Shown one piece after another: positions 1-6,679 of a stretch of 8,605 bases of DNA (positions within the stretch are counted from its first letter, which is position 1; each line of letters begins with the position of its first letter). Origin of the DNA: Bacteroidales bacterium GP2 (lineage in GTDB: Bacteria; Bacteroidota; Bacteroidia; Bacteroidales; Muribaculaceae). The stretch spans positions 171 to 8,775 of the forward strand of contig DAAJ01000119.1 in NCBI GenBank assembly GCA_001701115.1, in the 5' to 3' direction. The notes under the pieces were generated by a model that saw only the letters and a list, made by a program, of their open reading frames with translations, was not told where the DNA came from and searched no databases. A program made the position numbers and the translations under genes.

Positions 1-1151
1 GCTCTTCCGCTGAGTTCCCTGCCTGTAACCCTCTTGACAGCCTCGGGGCTCCAGTATGTGCGCACGTCCGAGAAAATCTGAGCGCGGTTTGTAAGGAGGT
101 GACCGAAGAGCATGGCAACGCCATTGCAAGCGTCATTTTCGGTAGCGAGCACAAATGCCTCACGAATGCCGTTCCAGTCAAATGATGTGTTGAGGAGCGC
201 TTCGCTGAAGTCGCCGTTGGGATAGAAGTCGGTCCACTGCCTCTGACCCTGGAAGCCTGCTGCGATAGCATTGTGACCCATAGCCTCTTCCTTGAATCCG
301 AGTGAAAGGAGTTTGGGATTGCCTTTCATGAGGTCGCGCATGATGATAGTCATCTTTACAATGAAATCCCAGTCAGCATCTTTCTGGTCACGGGTTTTCA
401 TCTTCTCAGAGTGGTTTGCAATGTCATTGCCTTCATTAACCTTACAGTATTTTTCTGTCCAGGCAAGCGCTTTTGCATATTCCTCTTTGTCATATATGCC
501 CTCAGTCATTCGGCGGATAATTTCGGTGAGATCCACAGATTCGTTTCTCATTCCGAGGTATTCCTGGAAGAAGTCGGGATCTACGATAGAGCCAGCTATA
601 CCCATTGACACGCTGCCCATTGAAAGGTATGATTTGCCACGCATATTTGCCACTGCCATAGCAGCGCGTGCAAAGCGGAGAATCTTTTCAGCAACGTCGG
701 CAGGAATAGTATTGTCGTTAAGATCCTGCACGTCATGACCATAGATGCCGAAAGCGGGAAGTCCTTTCTGTGCATGCGCAGCAAGCACAGCAGCGAGGTA
801 AACTGCTCCGGGGCGCTCAGTGCCGTTGAAACCCCATACAGCCTTAGGCCAATAAGGGTTCATGTCCATGGTTTCTGCGCCGTAGCACCAGCATGATGTA
901 ACAGTGATGGTTGCGCCTACACCTTCACGCTCGAATTTTTCAGCGCAAGCAGCTGTTTCGGCAACTCGACCGATTGTTCCGTCAGCAATGACACATTCAA
1001 CGGGTGAGCCGTCGCCATTGCGGAGGTTGGATGAGATTAGGTCTGCAACAGCCTTTGCAAGGCTCATTGTTTTTTCTTCAAGGCTTTCGCGCACGCCGCC
1101 CTGACGACCGTCAATGGTCGGGCGGATACCAATTTTAGGATATTTGCTCAT
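1..1151 (-). CDS. fucI: L-fucose isomerase, 3' part cut off by window edge
   Basis: Reading the minus strand from ATG at 1151-1149 gives 383 uninterrupted residues up to the left edge; the full enzyme in E. coli is about 590 aa, so roughly the last third is missing. FucI is a cytoplasmic Mn2+-dependent hexamer that converts L-fucose to L-fuculose (also D-arabinose to D-ribulose), the first step of fucose breakdown. The sequence begins MSKYPKIGIRPTIDGRQGG and carries the family blocks WGFNGTERPGAVYLAA (about 106-121), FGIYGHDVQD (134-143), GSVSMGIAGSIVD (179-191) and AAGFQGQRQWTDFYPNGD (297-314). The catalytic, metal-binding Glu and Asp are present at E338 (ATEND) and D362 (SDVRTYWSPE), matching E337 and D361 of E. 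coli FucI. It follows the GH92 gene after 20 bp, so it is probably co-transcribed. The A-rich leader has no Shine-Dalgarno. Identification is firm from sequence similarity recalled by eye; substrate preference between fucose and arabinose is not settled. Confidence 0.95.
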   Translation of the reverse strand, partial: MSKYPKIGIRPTIDGRQGGVRESLEEKTMSLAKAVADLISSNLRNGDGSPVECVIADGTIGRVAETAACAEKFEREGVGATITVTSCWCYGAETMDMNPYWPKAVWGFNGTERPGAVYLAAVLAAHAQKGLPAFGIYGHDVQDLNDNTIPADVAEKILRFARAAMAVANMRGKSYLSMGSVSMGIAGSIVDPDFFQEYLGMRNESVDLTEIIRRMTEGIYDKEEYAKALAWTEKYCKVNEGNDIANHSEKMKTRDQKDADWDFIVKMTIIMRDLMKGNPKLLSLGFKEEAMGHNAIAAGFQGQRQWTDFYPNGDFSEALLNTSFDWNGIREAFVLATENDACNGVAMLFGHLLTNRAQIFSDVRTYWSPEAVKRVTGRELSGR

Positions 1152-1171
1152 TATAGTGTTTTGTTTATGGT

Positions 1172-3385
1172 TTAGTTAAATGTTATAGCTTTGGATTTGT
1201 CTGAAGTCATTTTGAATACCAGTTTGCCTCCTGATGTTATATCCGCATGGGTGATGTACGGGAGGGTATATGGCTTGTCATTGAGCGTTACGCTTTCAAC
1301 GTACTTAGCTTCATCTGAGATGCCTTCCGCTTTGATTATAAAGGTCTTGCCTTCCGCAAGGCGAAGGGTGAATCCTGGCATCTGCGGTGCGCCAAGCACA
1401 TATTTCGCGCTTACGGGGTCTACCGGATAGAATCCCATTGCCGAGAACATATACCATGCAGACATCTGACCGCAGTCGTCGTTTCCGCTCAAGCCGTCCG
1501 GTTCAGGACGATAGAACCTGTCAAACACTTCGCGGACAAGTTCGTGAGTGCGCCATGGTTGCCCCGCAAGTGTGTAGAGGTATGTGACATGGTGGCTCGG
1601 CTCGTTGCCATGAGCATACTGCCCGATAAGCCCTGTGACATCGCTCTGTGTAGTCACGAGGGTGACACTGAAAACAGAGTCGAGTTTATTGAGGAATGGC
1701 TGCTCACCACCGAAGAGCTCTATCAGACCGGGAACATCGTGCTGCACATGCCATGTGTACTGCCATGCATTGCCCTCTGTGTAGTCGCCGCCTGTGCTTT
1801 CCGCATGGCTGACTCCGGATGGGTCAAAAGGTGTTTTCCATGAGCCGTCGGCAAGACGCGGGCGCATGAATTTGGTCTCAGTGTCAAACAAATTCTTATA
1901 ATATGCAGCGCGTTCACGGAAAATCTTTTCGTCTTCCGGTTTGCCGAGAAGCGATGCCATATCTGCGGCTGCATAATCGTCATAGCAGCTTTCAAGAGTT
2001 GATGATACAGATTCAGCAGGTGTAAGGTCAGTGGGGAAATAGCCATATTTAGTGTAGTTTTCCCAATCGCTCTTTTGAGGATGGCTGACTGTCTGGGTGC
2101 GCTTGATGGCGTCAAATGCTTTTTCTGCATCAAAGCCGCGGAAGCCTTTGCGGTATGCTTCAGCAATTACTGAAACGCCATGGTTGCCAATCATTGTGTA
2201 GGTTTCTCCTCCCCAAAGTCCCCAGATAGGCAGGAAGCCCTGCACTTCGCTCTGTGCTACCAGTGAGTTGACAAAGCCGTCTACTTTTTCAGGAGTAGCG
2301 AGGGTGTAGAATGGATGGGCTGCGCGGTATGTATCCCATAAAGAGAAAGTGGAGTAAAATTCACCGCCGGGAGCTGCCACCACAGAATCAGCCGCAGTGC
2401 GATATTGACCATCGATGTCTGAGATGATATTGGGCTGTATGATAGCGTGATAGAAGGCGGTGTAGAAATTGGTTTTTTCATCGTCTGTGCCGTCCACCTC
2501 AATTCTGCCGAGGTATGAATTCCATTCGCCTTTAGCCTGCTCGCGTACATCCTCAAAGTTCCAGTGGGGAATCTCCGCTTCAAGGTTTGCCTTTGCACCG
2601 GGTATTCCGGTTGTGCTCATAGCGACTTTCATCAAAAGAGTATCGCCAGGCTGCATATCAAATGATGCGACAATTCGCTGCCCGCGTTCTCCCTGGGACA
2701 TTCTTAGCATGATTGTATCTGTGACAGCGCGGTTGAACTTCATGACGAAGTAGTAACGCTGGTTGACCCATACGGCATTGCGAACCATTCCGGTAAGAGT
2801 GTATTCATCCTCCCACTGTGTTTCGCATTCGCGCACTTGACCGTGGTATTGCCCTTCGCTCCATGCAGGACCATGCTGCAGGTCAATCAGCAGGGATGCC
2901 GAGTCGGCATTATTATATGTGTATCTATGAAAAGCCGCTCTTGTGGATGCGGTGAGCTCAGCCCTTACATCGGGAGCTGAAAGGGTTACTGCATAATATC
3001 CGGGAGTAGCCTCCTCGGTAGATTTGCTGAACGGGCTTCGGTATGCATCCCACGCCCTGTCCCGGTCGCCAGTGGACGGCATGACAAGGATGTCGCCGAG
3101 ATCCATGCAACCGGTGCCGTTCAAATGGGTCTGGGTGAATCCCCATATAATTGAGTCGCTGTAAACATATTCCGAGCAGTATCTCCACCCGACAGCTCCT
3201 GTGACAGGGCTTGTCTGGATCATGCCGAATGGGCGGCAAGCTCCAGGGAAAGTGTGCCCGTTATCCGCAGCCCCGATGAATGGGTTGACATATGCGGTAT
3301 AATCAGTTTCAGCCGGGTCGCTCTGTGAGCAAGCAACTAAGGCTCCGGCAGCAATTGCAAGCAAGGCTCGTGACAATGGTTTCAT
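1172..3385 (-). CDS. GH92 family alpha-mannosidase, lipoprotein
   Basis: This 737-aa protein is of normal length for glycoside hydrolase family 92, the Ca2+-dependent, inverting exo-alpha-mannosidases that Bacteroidota use on N-glycans and yeast-type mannans. The N-terminus is a lipoprotein signal with lipobox LVAC, lipidated Cys at 19. The family opening motif VNPFIG...GHTFPGA..PFGMIQ is at 33-57, in the N-terminal beta-sandwich domain (about 28-270). The (alpha/alpha)6 barrel follows, with FSLWDTYRAAHP (347-358), GGDYTEGNAWQYTW (532-545, E537 as expected general acid), AHGNEPSHH (591-599) and SGNDDCGQMSAWYMFSAMGFYPV (633-655), whose aspartates include the expected general base. The Cys is followed by SQSDPAE, mildly acidic, which could favour surface export, but this is inference. 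Which mannosidic linkage it cuts cannot be told from sequence alone. It is first in an operon with fucI; a promoter lies at 3440-3470. The start gives a complete signal peptide. Confidence 0.95.
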   Translation of the reverse strand: MKPLSRALLAIAAGALVACSQSDPAETDYTAYVNPFIGAADNGHTFPGACRPFGMIQTSPVTGAVGWRYCSEYVYSDSIIWGFTQTHLNGTGCMDLGDILVMPSTGDRDRAWDAYRSPFSKSTEEATPGYYAVTLSAPDVRAELTASTRAAFHRYTYNNADSASLLIDLQHGPAWSEGQYHGQVRECETQWEDEYTLTGMVRNAVWVNQRYYFVMKFNRAVTDTIMLRMSQGERGQRIVASFDMQPGDTLLMKVAMSTTGIPGAKANLEAEIPHWNFEDVREQAKGEWNSYLGRIEVDGTDDEKTNFYTAFYHAIIQPNIISDIDGQYRTAADSVVAAPGGEFYSTFSLWDTYRAAHPFYTLATPEKVDGFVNSLVAQSEVQGFLPIWGLWGGETYTMIGNHGVSVIAEAYRKGFRGFDAEKAFDAIKRTQTVSHPQKSDWENYTKYGYFPTDLTPAESVSSTLESCYDDYAAADMASLLGKPEDEKIFRERAAYYKNLFDTETKFMRPRLADGSWKTPFDPSGVSHAESTGGDYTEGNAWQYTWHVQHDVPGLIELFGGEQPFLNKLDSVFSVTLVTTQSDVTGLIGQYAHGNEPSHHVTYLYTLAGQPWRTHELVREVFDRFYRPEPDGLSGNDDCGQMSAWYMFSAMGFYPVDPVSAKYVLGAPQMPGFTLRLAEGKTFIIKAEGISDEAKYVESVTLNDKPYTLPYITHADITSGGKLVFKMTSDKSKAITFN

Positions 3386-3439
3386 GGGTCTATATTATTT
3401 AAGGTGTGCCGTTGGTGTGTCGGCACAGGATTGCGACTC

Positions 3440-3470
3440 CGAAATTAGGAAAATTATTCCATGTGGCAAA
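3440..3470 (-). promoter_or_regulatory. Bacteroides-type promoter for GH92-fucI
   Basis: On the minus strand, TTTG (complement of 3467-3470) is followed after 19 nt by TAATTTCG (complement of 3440-3447). This matches the Bacteroides sigma-ABfr consensus TTTG / TAnnTTTG at all positions but one. Transcription would begin near 3433, leaving a leader of about 48 nt before the GH92 start. Confidence 0.6.
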
Positions 3471-3517
3471 GCAAACCGCCAAATGAAAAAGGAAAAGGGA
3501 CGATTTGAAGAGAAAAG

Positions 3518-3532
3518 TTGCATTTGTTGCAA
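3518..3532. repeat. Small inverted repeat TTGCA-N5-TGCAA
   Basis: TTGCATTTGTTGCAA forms a 5+5 bp inverted repeat; it also contains a direct TTGCA repeat. It lies between the divergent promoters of GH92 (3440-3470) and rpsU (3561-3591), about 48 bp upstream of the GH92 -33 box. An operator role is possible, but short A/T-rich palindromes arise by chance, so the call is weak. Confidence 0.2.
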
Positions 3533-3560
3533 AAAATGGAGTATAAATGCGGCGGAATAT

Positions 3561-3591
3561 TTTGCTGAAAAGAAAAAAGTGCTTAATTTTG
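3561..3591 (+). promoter_or_regulatory. Bacteroides-type promoter for rpsU
   Basis: TTTG at 3561-3564, a 19-nt spacer and TAATTTTG at 3584-3591 match the Bacteroides housekeeping consensus TTTG / TAnnTTTG at every defined base. The predicted start is near 3598, giving a leader of about 40 nt ahead of rpsU. Such a perfect promoter suits a highly expressed ribosomal protein gene. Confidence 0.8.
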
Positions 3592-3637
3592 CCGCGCAAA
3601 ACACCCAAAGCAATTAATTAATAACTAAATAACAAAA

Positions 3638-3829
3638 ATGATCATCGTACAAGTTAAAGAAGGCGAGAATATCGAAAGAGCATTGAAGAAATTCAAACGC
3701 AAATTTGAAAAGACCGGTATCGTAAAGGAACTCCGTAGCCGTCAGGCTTTTGAAAAGCCCTCGGTTAGCAACCGCAAGAAAATGATGAAGGCGGTTTATG
3801 TACAGAAGCTCCGCACTGTAGAGGAATAA
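3638..3829 (+). CDS. rpsU: 30S ribosomal protein bS21
   Basis: A 63-aa, very basic protein beginning MIIVQVKEGENIERALKKF, with the family signature of S21: an N-terminal strand followed by helices rich in Lys/Arg (KKFKRKFEKTGIVKELRSRQAFEKPS). Length is typical of Bacteroidota bS21. It joins the platform of the small subunit near the 3' end of 16S rRNA. In Bacteroidota, bS21 together with bS18 and bS6 helps hold the anti-Shine-Dalgarno tail away from mRNA (established for Flavobacterium). The gene is single, with its own promoter (3561-3591) and terminator (3875-3910). The 40-nt leader is A/T-rich and ends ACTAAATAACAAAA before ATG, with no Shine-Dalgarno, unlike the SD-bearing rpsU leaders described in Flavobacteriia. 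Confidence 0.97.
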   Translation: MIIVQVKEGENIERALKKFKRKFEKTGIVKELRSRQAFEKPSVSNRKKMMKAVYVQKLRTVEE

Positions 3830-3874
3830 GCCGGCTGCCTGCCTTTAATTGACAGACAATAGAGAACAAACAAA

Positions 3875-3919
3875 CGGTCTGCTGCAAGATTTTCATCTTG
3901 TGGCAGACCGCTTGCATTT
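3875..3919 (+). terminator. Rho-independent terminator after rpsU
   Basis: The arms at 3875-3889 (CGGTCTGCTGCAAGA) and 3896-3910 (TCTTGTGGCAGACCG) pair over 15 positions with two G-U wobbles, closing a 6-nt loop TTTTCA. A further three pairs (CAA/TTG) can form below a mismatch. The tail CTTGCATTTTTATG holds a five-T run at 3916-3920, so the U-tract is set back from the stem. It ends rpsU transcription and stands about 60 bp before the transporter start. Confidence 0.8.
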
Positions 3920-3970
3920 TTATGAATCCGCCGCGGGTGTATGCTCCCGGCTAAAACCCCAAATAAGATT

Positions 3971-4774
3971 ATGGATGTGAGAACCCCGGTAGAAATCGCC
4001 GAGCTGTCGGTAAATGTCGGCAGGGCAAAAGTGGATACCACTGCGAAGACAGGCAGGTTGGTGATATTGTCAATCCTCGCAGGGTGCTATATAGCCCTTG
4101 GAGGAATCCTTTCGGTGATGGTTGGATTCGGTTTTCCGGAGATTACCGCCGCGAACCCTGCAATGCAGCGGCTATTGAGCGGAGTGATGTTTCCAATCGG
4201 TCTGATTCTCGTTGTAGTTCTCGGCGCGGAGCTTTTCACCGGCAACAATGCGCTGCTTGTGCCAGGCTTTATGCGCGGTGATTTTGGTGTTGCCGAAGTA
4301 GCGAAGAACTGGACGATTGTATATGTGGGGAATTTCATCGGTGCATTTGGCTTCGCATGGCTGCTTGTCTATTATGCCGGGCTTACAACGCCTGAGCCGT
4401 GGCATGGCGCTATCATCAGGGTTGCCGAGGCTAAGGTGTCAATGTCGTGGCTGACTGTATTTGTCAAAGGCATAGGTGCAAACTGGTGCGTGTGCCTTGC
4501 CGTGTGGCTTGCTCTTGCAGGTCATTCGCTGATAGAGAAGATGGCTGCATGCTGGCTGCCGGTCATGGCGTTTGTGGCACTTGGCTATGAACACTGCATC
4601 GCAAATATGTTTTTCATTCCGCTGGGCATGCTCGAGGGAGCGGATGTGAGCGTGTGGTCTTTTGTGTGGGACAACCTTGTTCCTGCGACAGTAGGCAACA
4701 TAGCGGGGGGAGCGCTCTTTGTCGGGTGCGTCCATGCCATGCTGCACCTGCGCAAAAAATCGGATGAAAAATAA
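3971..4774 (+). CDS. Formate/nitrite transporter (FNT) family channel
   Basis: A 267-aa inner-membrane protein with six hydrophobic segments, of the FNT family (FocA, NirC), pentameric channels for formate, nitrite or similar monovalent anions. Family marks, numbered from ATG 3971: GAELFTGNN (about 85-93, with Thr90 matching FocA Thr91 in the omega loop), KNWTIVYVGNFIGA (112-125), NWCVCLAVWLALAG (171-184) and YEHCIANMFFIPLGM (206-220), whose His208 corresponds to the central pore His209 of FocA. The frame also has an ATG at 3941, but family members start like MDVRTPVEIAE, so 3971 is preferred. No convincing promoter lies between the rpsU terminator and the start. Arginine codons include AGG and CGG, in contrast to fba downstream. 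The transported ion cannot be decided; formate is likely in a fermenting anaerobe (inference). Confidence 0.9.
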   Translation: MDVRTPVEIAELSVNVGRAKVDTTAKTGRLVILSILAGCYIALGGILSVMVGFGFPEITAANPAMQRLLSGVMFPIGLILVVVLGAELFTGNNALLVPGFMRGDFGVAEVAKNWTIVYVGNFIGAFGFAWLLVYYAGLTTPEPWHGAIIRVAEAKVSMSWLTVFVKGIGANWCVCLAVWLALAGHSLIEKMAACWLPVMAFVALGYEHCIANMFFIPLGMLEGADVSVWSFVWDNLVPATVGNIAGGALFVGCVHAMLHLRKKSDEK

Positions 4775-4780
4775 ATTAGG

Positions 4781-4793
4781 ACATTTTAAATGT
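4781..4793. repeat. Palindrome ACATTTTAAATGT upstream of fba promoter
   Basis: A 13-bp perfect palindrome around a central T, sitting between the transporter stop and the fba promoter, just upstream of where the -33 box should be. It could be an operator, but it is A/T-rich and unsupported by a second copy in the window. Confidence 0.2.
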
Positions 4794-4823
4794 AAGTGCA
4801 GTTATTTTAATCGGCATTTTTTG

Positions 4824-4831
4824 TATTTTTG
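4824..4831 (+). promoter_or_regulatory. Promoter -7 box for fba
   Basis: TATTTTTG is an exact TAnnTTTG box, 48 bp upstream of the fba ATG. The -33 region, around 4801-4805 (GTTAT), matches TTTG only weakly. Predicted transcription start is near 4838, giving a leader of about 42 nt that is A-rich and lacks a Shine-Dalgarno. Confidence 0.6.
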
Positions 4832-4879
4832 CGCTACATAACCGTAACAAATAATTTTTTCACCAAAAATAGAACCAAA

Positions 4880-5878
4880 ATGGTAAGTTACAAAGAACTT
4901 GGTCTTGTAAACACCCGTGAAATGTTTGCAAAGGCTATCAAGGGTGGCTACGCTATCCCCGCTTTCAACTTCAACAACATGGAGCAGCTCCAGGCTATCA
5001 TCAAGGCTGCAGCTGAAGAGAAATCTCCCGTTATCCTTCAGGTGTCAAAGGGTGCGCGTAACTACGCAAACGCAACTCTTCTCCGCTACATGGCGCAGGG
5101 TGCTGTTGAATATGCAAAGGAACTCGGTTGGGAAAATCCCCAGATTGTGCTCCACCTCGACCATGGTGACAGCTTCGAGCTCTGCAAAAGCTGTATCGAC
5201 AACGGTTTCTCTTCTGTTATGATTGACGGTTCACATCTTCCCTATGAGGAAAATGTTGCCCTCACAAAGAAAGTTGTTGACTACGCTCACCAGTATGATG
5301 TGACTGTAGAAGGTGAACTCGGCGTTCTCGCCGGTGTTGAGGATGAGGTTTCTTCTGACCACCACACCTACACCAACCCTGAAGAGGTTATCGACTTTGC
5401 AACACGCACAGGTTGCGACAGCCTCGCTATTTCAATCGGCACATCACACGGCGCATACAAATTCACACCCGAGCAGTGCACACGCAACGCAGAGGGTCGT
5501 CTTGTTCCGCCCCCATTGGCTTTTGAAGTGCTTGACGCAGTTATGGAGAAACTTCCCGGATTCCCCATTGTGCTCCACGGTTCTTCTTCAGTTCCCCAGG
5601 AATATGTTGACACCATCAACAAATATGGCGGCAAACTTCCCGATGCTATCGGTATTCCCGAAGAGGAACTCCGCAAGGCAGCTAAGAGCGCTGTATGCAA
5701 AATCAACATCGACTCAGACAGCCGTCTCGCTATGACAGCTGCTGTTCGTGAAGTGTTCGCTACCAAGCCCGGTGAATTTGACCCGCGCAAATACCTCGGT
5801 CCGGCTCGTGACGAAATGGAGAAACTTTACAAGCACAAAATTGTAAACGTTCTCGGCAGCAACGGCAAAGCAGAATAA
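4880..5878 (+). CDS. fba: Class II fructose-bisphosphate aldolase
   Basis: A 332-aa cytoplasmic Zn2+ enzyme that splits fructose-1,6-bisphosphate into dihydroxyacetone phosphate and glyceraldehyde-3-phosphate. Active-site motifs, numbered from ATG 4880: PAFNFNNMEQ (27-36); HLDHGDS (92-98, catalytic Asp94 and zinc ligand His95); EGELGVLAGVEDE (144-156, metal-site Glu); GTSHGAYK (187-194, zinc ligand His190); VLHGSSSVP (231-239, zinc ligand His233); and KINIDSDSR (274-282, substrate phosphate binding). The frame is open from a TTG at 4829, but that codon lies inside the promoter's -7 box and the extension has no family similarity, so ATG 4880 is the start. All eleven arginines use CGT or CGC, a sign of high expression compared with the transporter upstream. 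It has its own promoter and terminator. Confidence 0.97.
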   Translation: MVSYKELGLVNTREMFAKAIKGGYAIPAFNFNNMEQLQAIIKAAAEEKSPVILQVSKGARNYANATLLRYMAQGAVEYAKELGWENPQIVLHLDHGDSFELCKSCIDNGFSSVMIDGSHLPYEENVALTKKVVDYAHQYDVTVEGELGVLAGVEDEVSSDHHTYTNPEEVIDFATRTGCDSLAISIGTSHGAYKFTPEQCTRNAEGRLVPPPLAFEVLDAVMEKLPGFPIVLHGSSSVPQEYVDTINKYGGKLPDAIGIPEEELRKAAKSAVCKINIDSDSRLAMTAAVREVFATKPGEFDPRKYLGPARDEMEKLYKHKIVNVLGSNGKAE

Positions 5879-5895
5879 AAGTATTCTTTAATATT

Positions 5896-5937
5896 TCAGC
5901 CGCAGATATCTTAGGGTGTCTGCGGCTGATTTTTTAG
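5896..5937 (+). terminator. Rho-independent terminator after fba
   Basis: An 11-bp perfect stem, TCAGCCGCAGA (5896-5906) with TCTGCGGCTGA (5919-5929), closes a 12-nt loop and runs into TTTTTT at 5930-5935. It lies 18 nt past the fba stop. Transcripts of the convergent esterase gene would form the same hairpin, but the following bases on that strand (AATATTAAAG) are a poor U-tract. Confidence 0.85.
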
Positions 5938-5971
5938 CAGCTGTGCAAAATCGTTTAAAAGGTTTTGATGC

Positions 5972-6679
5972 TCATCGAGCAAGCCATGATGCAAGCTCGG
6001 CGAGCATTTCTGTTTTCCAAGGGCAAGATGCGAACCCCCAGCCGTGTCCTCCGGTCGGATATATGTGGAGAGAGGCGGAGATTCCTTTGGATATGAGCGC
6101 GGTGAAATATGCGAGTGAGTTTGCCGGATTTACGCTCCTGTCATCTGCGCTCAATAAAATAATAGCAGGAGGCGTGAGGGAATCCACTTGTAAATCTGAT
6201 GAGAATTGCTGTTCCAGTGCCGTGGAAGGTCCGGTACCTAAGAAATTGTCATGTGACGCTTTATGGGTGAGATCCGGTATCATGCTGATTACCGGATAGA
6301 AAAGGATCTGGAAATTCGGGCGAATGTCTTCTGGCGCTTGCGTTGCAACGACAGAAGCAAGATGCCCTCCAGCCGAAAAGCCCATTATGCCAATTTTGTC
6401 CTGGCTTATGTTGAGTTCCCCGGCATTAGCACGCATATATCTCATCGCATCATAGGCATCTGATAGAGGGAGCTCCCGGTTGCCGTAAGGAAGACGGTAG
6501 CTCACCATCGCGATAGCGATACCCATTTGAGTAAACCATTCAGCCCAAGCTGTGCCTTCATTGCCGGTGGAAAGTTTGTGGTAGCCACCGCCGGGAAGAA
6601 TTACCACTACTTTGCCTGTTGCGCATTCTGGCTCAGGCAAGAAAATTTGCAGCGAAAGGGTAGGGGAGTGGCTATTCAT
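5972..6679 (-). CDS. Alpha/beta-hydrolase esterase, acetylxylan-esterase-like
   Basis: A 235-aa single-domain alpha/beta hydrolase. The oxyanion-hole segment is LPGGGYHKLS (28-37), the nucleophile elbow is GFSAGGHLAS (100-109, Ser102), the acid is probably Asp180 in LSADDRSV (176-183), and the base is His212 in GGHGWGF (210-216). Together they make a full catalytic triad. The fold resembles the Bacteroidota esterases often annotated as acetylxylan esterase or BD-FAE-like, which remove acetyl or feruloyl groups from sugars. Unlike many of those, it has no signal peptide, so it should act in the cytoplasm, for example on imported acylated sugars (inference). Its ATG overlaps the stop of the upstream regulator gene by four bases (ATGA, 6676-6679), indicating translational coupling. 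It converges on fba, with 93 bp between the stops. The exact substrate is unknown. Confidence 0.85.
   Translation of the reverse strand: MNSHSPTLSLQIFLPEPECATGKVVVILPGGGYHKLSTGNEGTAWAEWFTQMGIAIAMVSYRLPYGNRELPLSDAYDAMRYMRANAGELNISQDKIGIMGFSAGGHLASVVATQAPEDIRPNFQILFYPVISMIPDLTHKASHDNFLGTGPSTALEQQFSSDLQVDSLTPPAIILLSADDRSVNPANSLAYFTALISKGISASLHIYPTGGHGWGFASCPWKTEMLAELASWLAR

Noticed and set aside
292..738. 148-aa open frame on the plus strand
   Set aside because: It lies antisense to the clearly conserved fucI sequence and has no recognisable domain; it is a shadow frame.
1723..2166. 147-aa open frame on the minus strand inside the GH92 gene
   Set aside because: It is on the same strand but out of frame with a full-length GH92 protein that carries all family motifs; there is no sign of a frameshift.
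3384..3617. 77-aa open frame on the plus strand between GH92 and rpsU, and 69-72-aa frames opposite
   Set aside because: They cover the two promoter regions, have low-complexity Lys- or Phe-rich products and show no leader or family similarity.
3875..3910. The hairpin as a small RNA or riboswitch
   Set aside because: A single long stem with a 6-nt loop just after rpsU and followed by a T-run is best explained as a terminator; no aptamer-like multi-helix fold is visible.
4829..4879. Longer fba start at TTG 4829, adding 17 residues
   Set aside because: The TTG lies inside the TATTTTTG promoter box, upstream of the predicted transcript start, and the added residues do not resemble class II aldolases.
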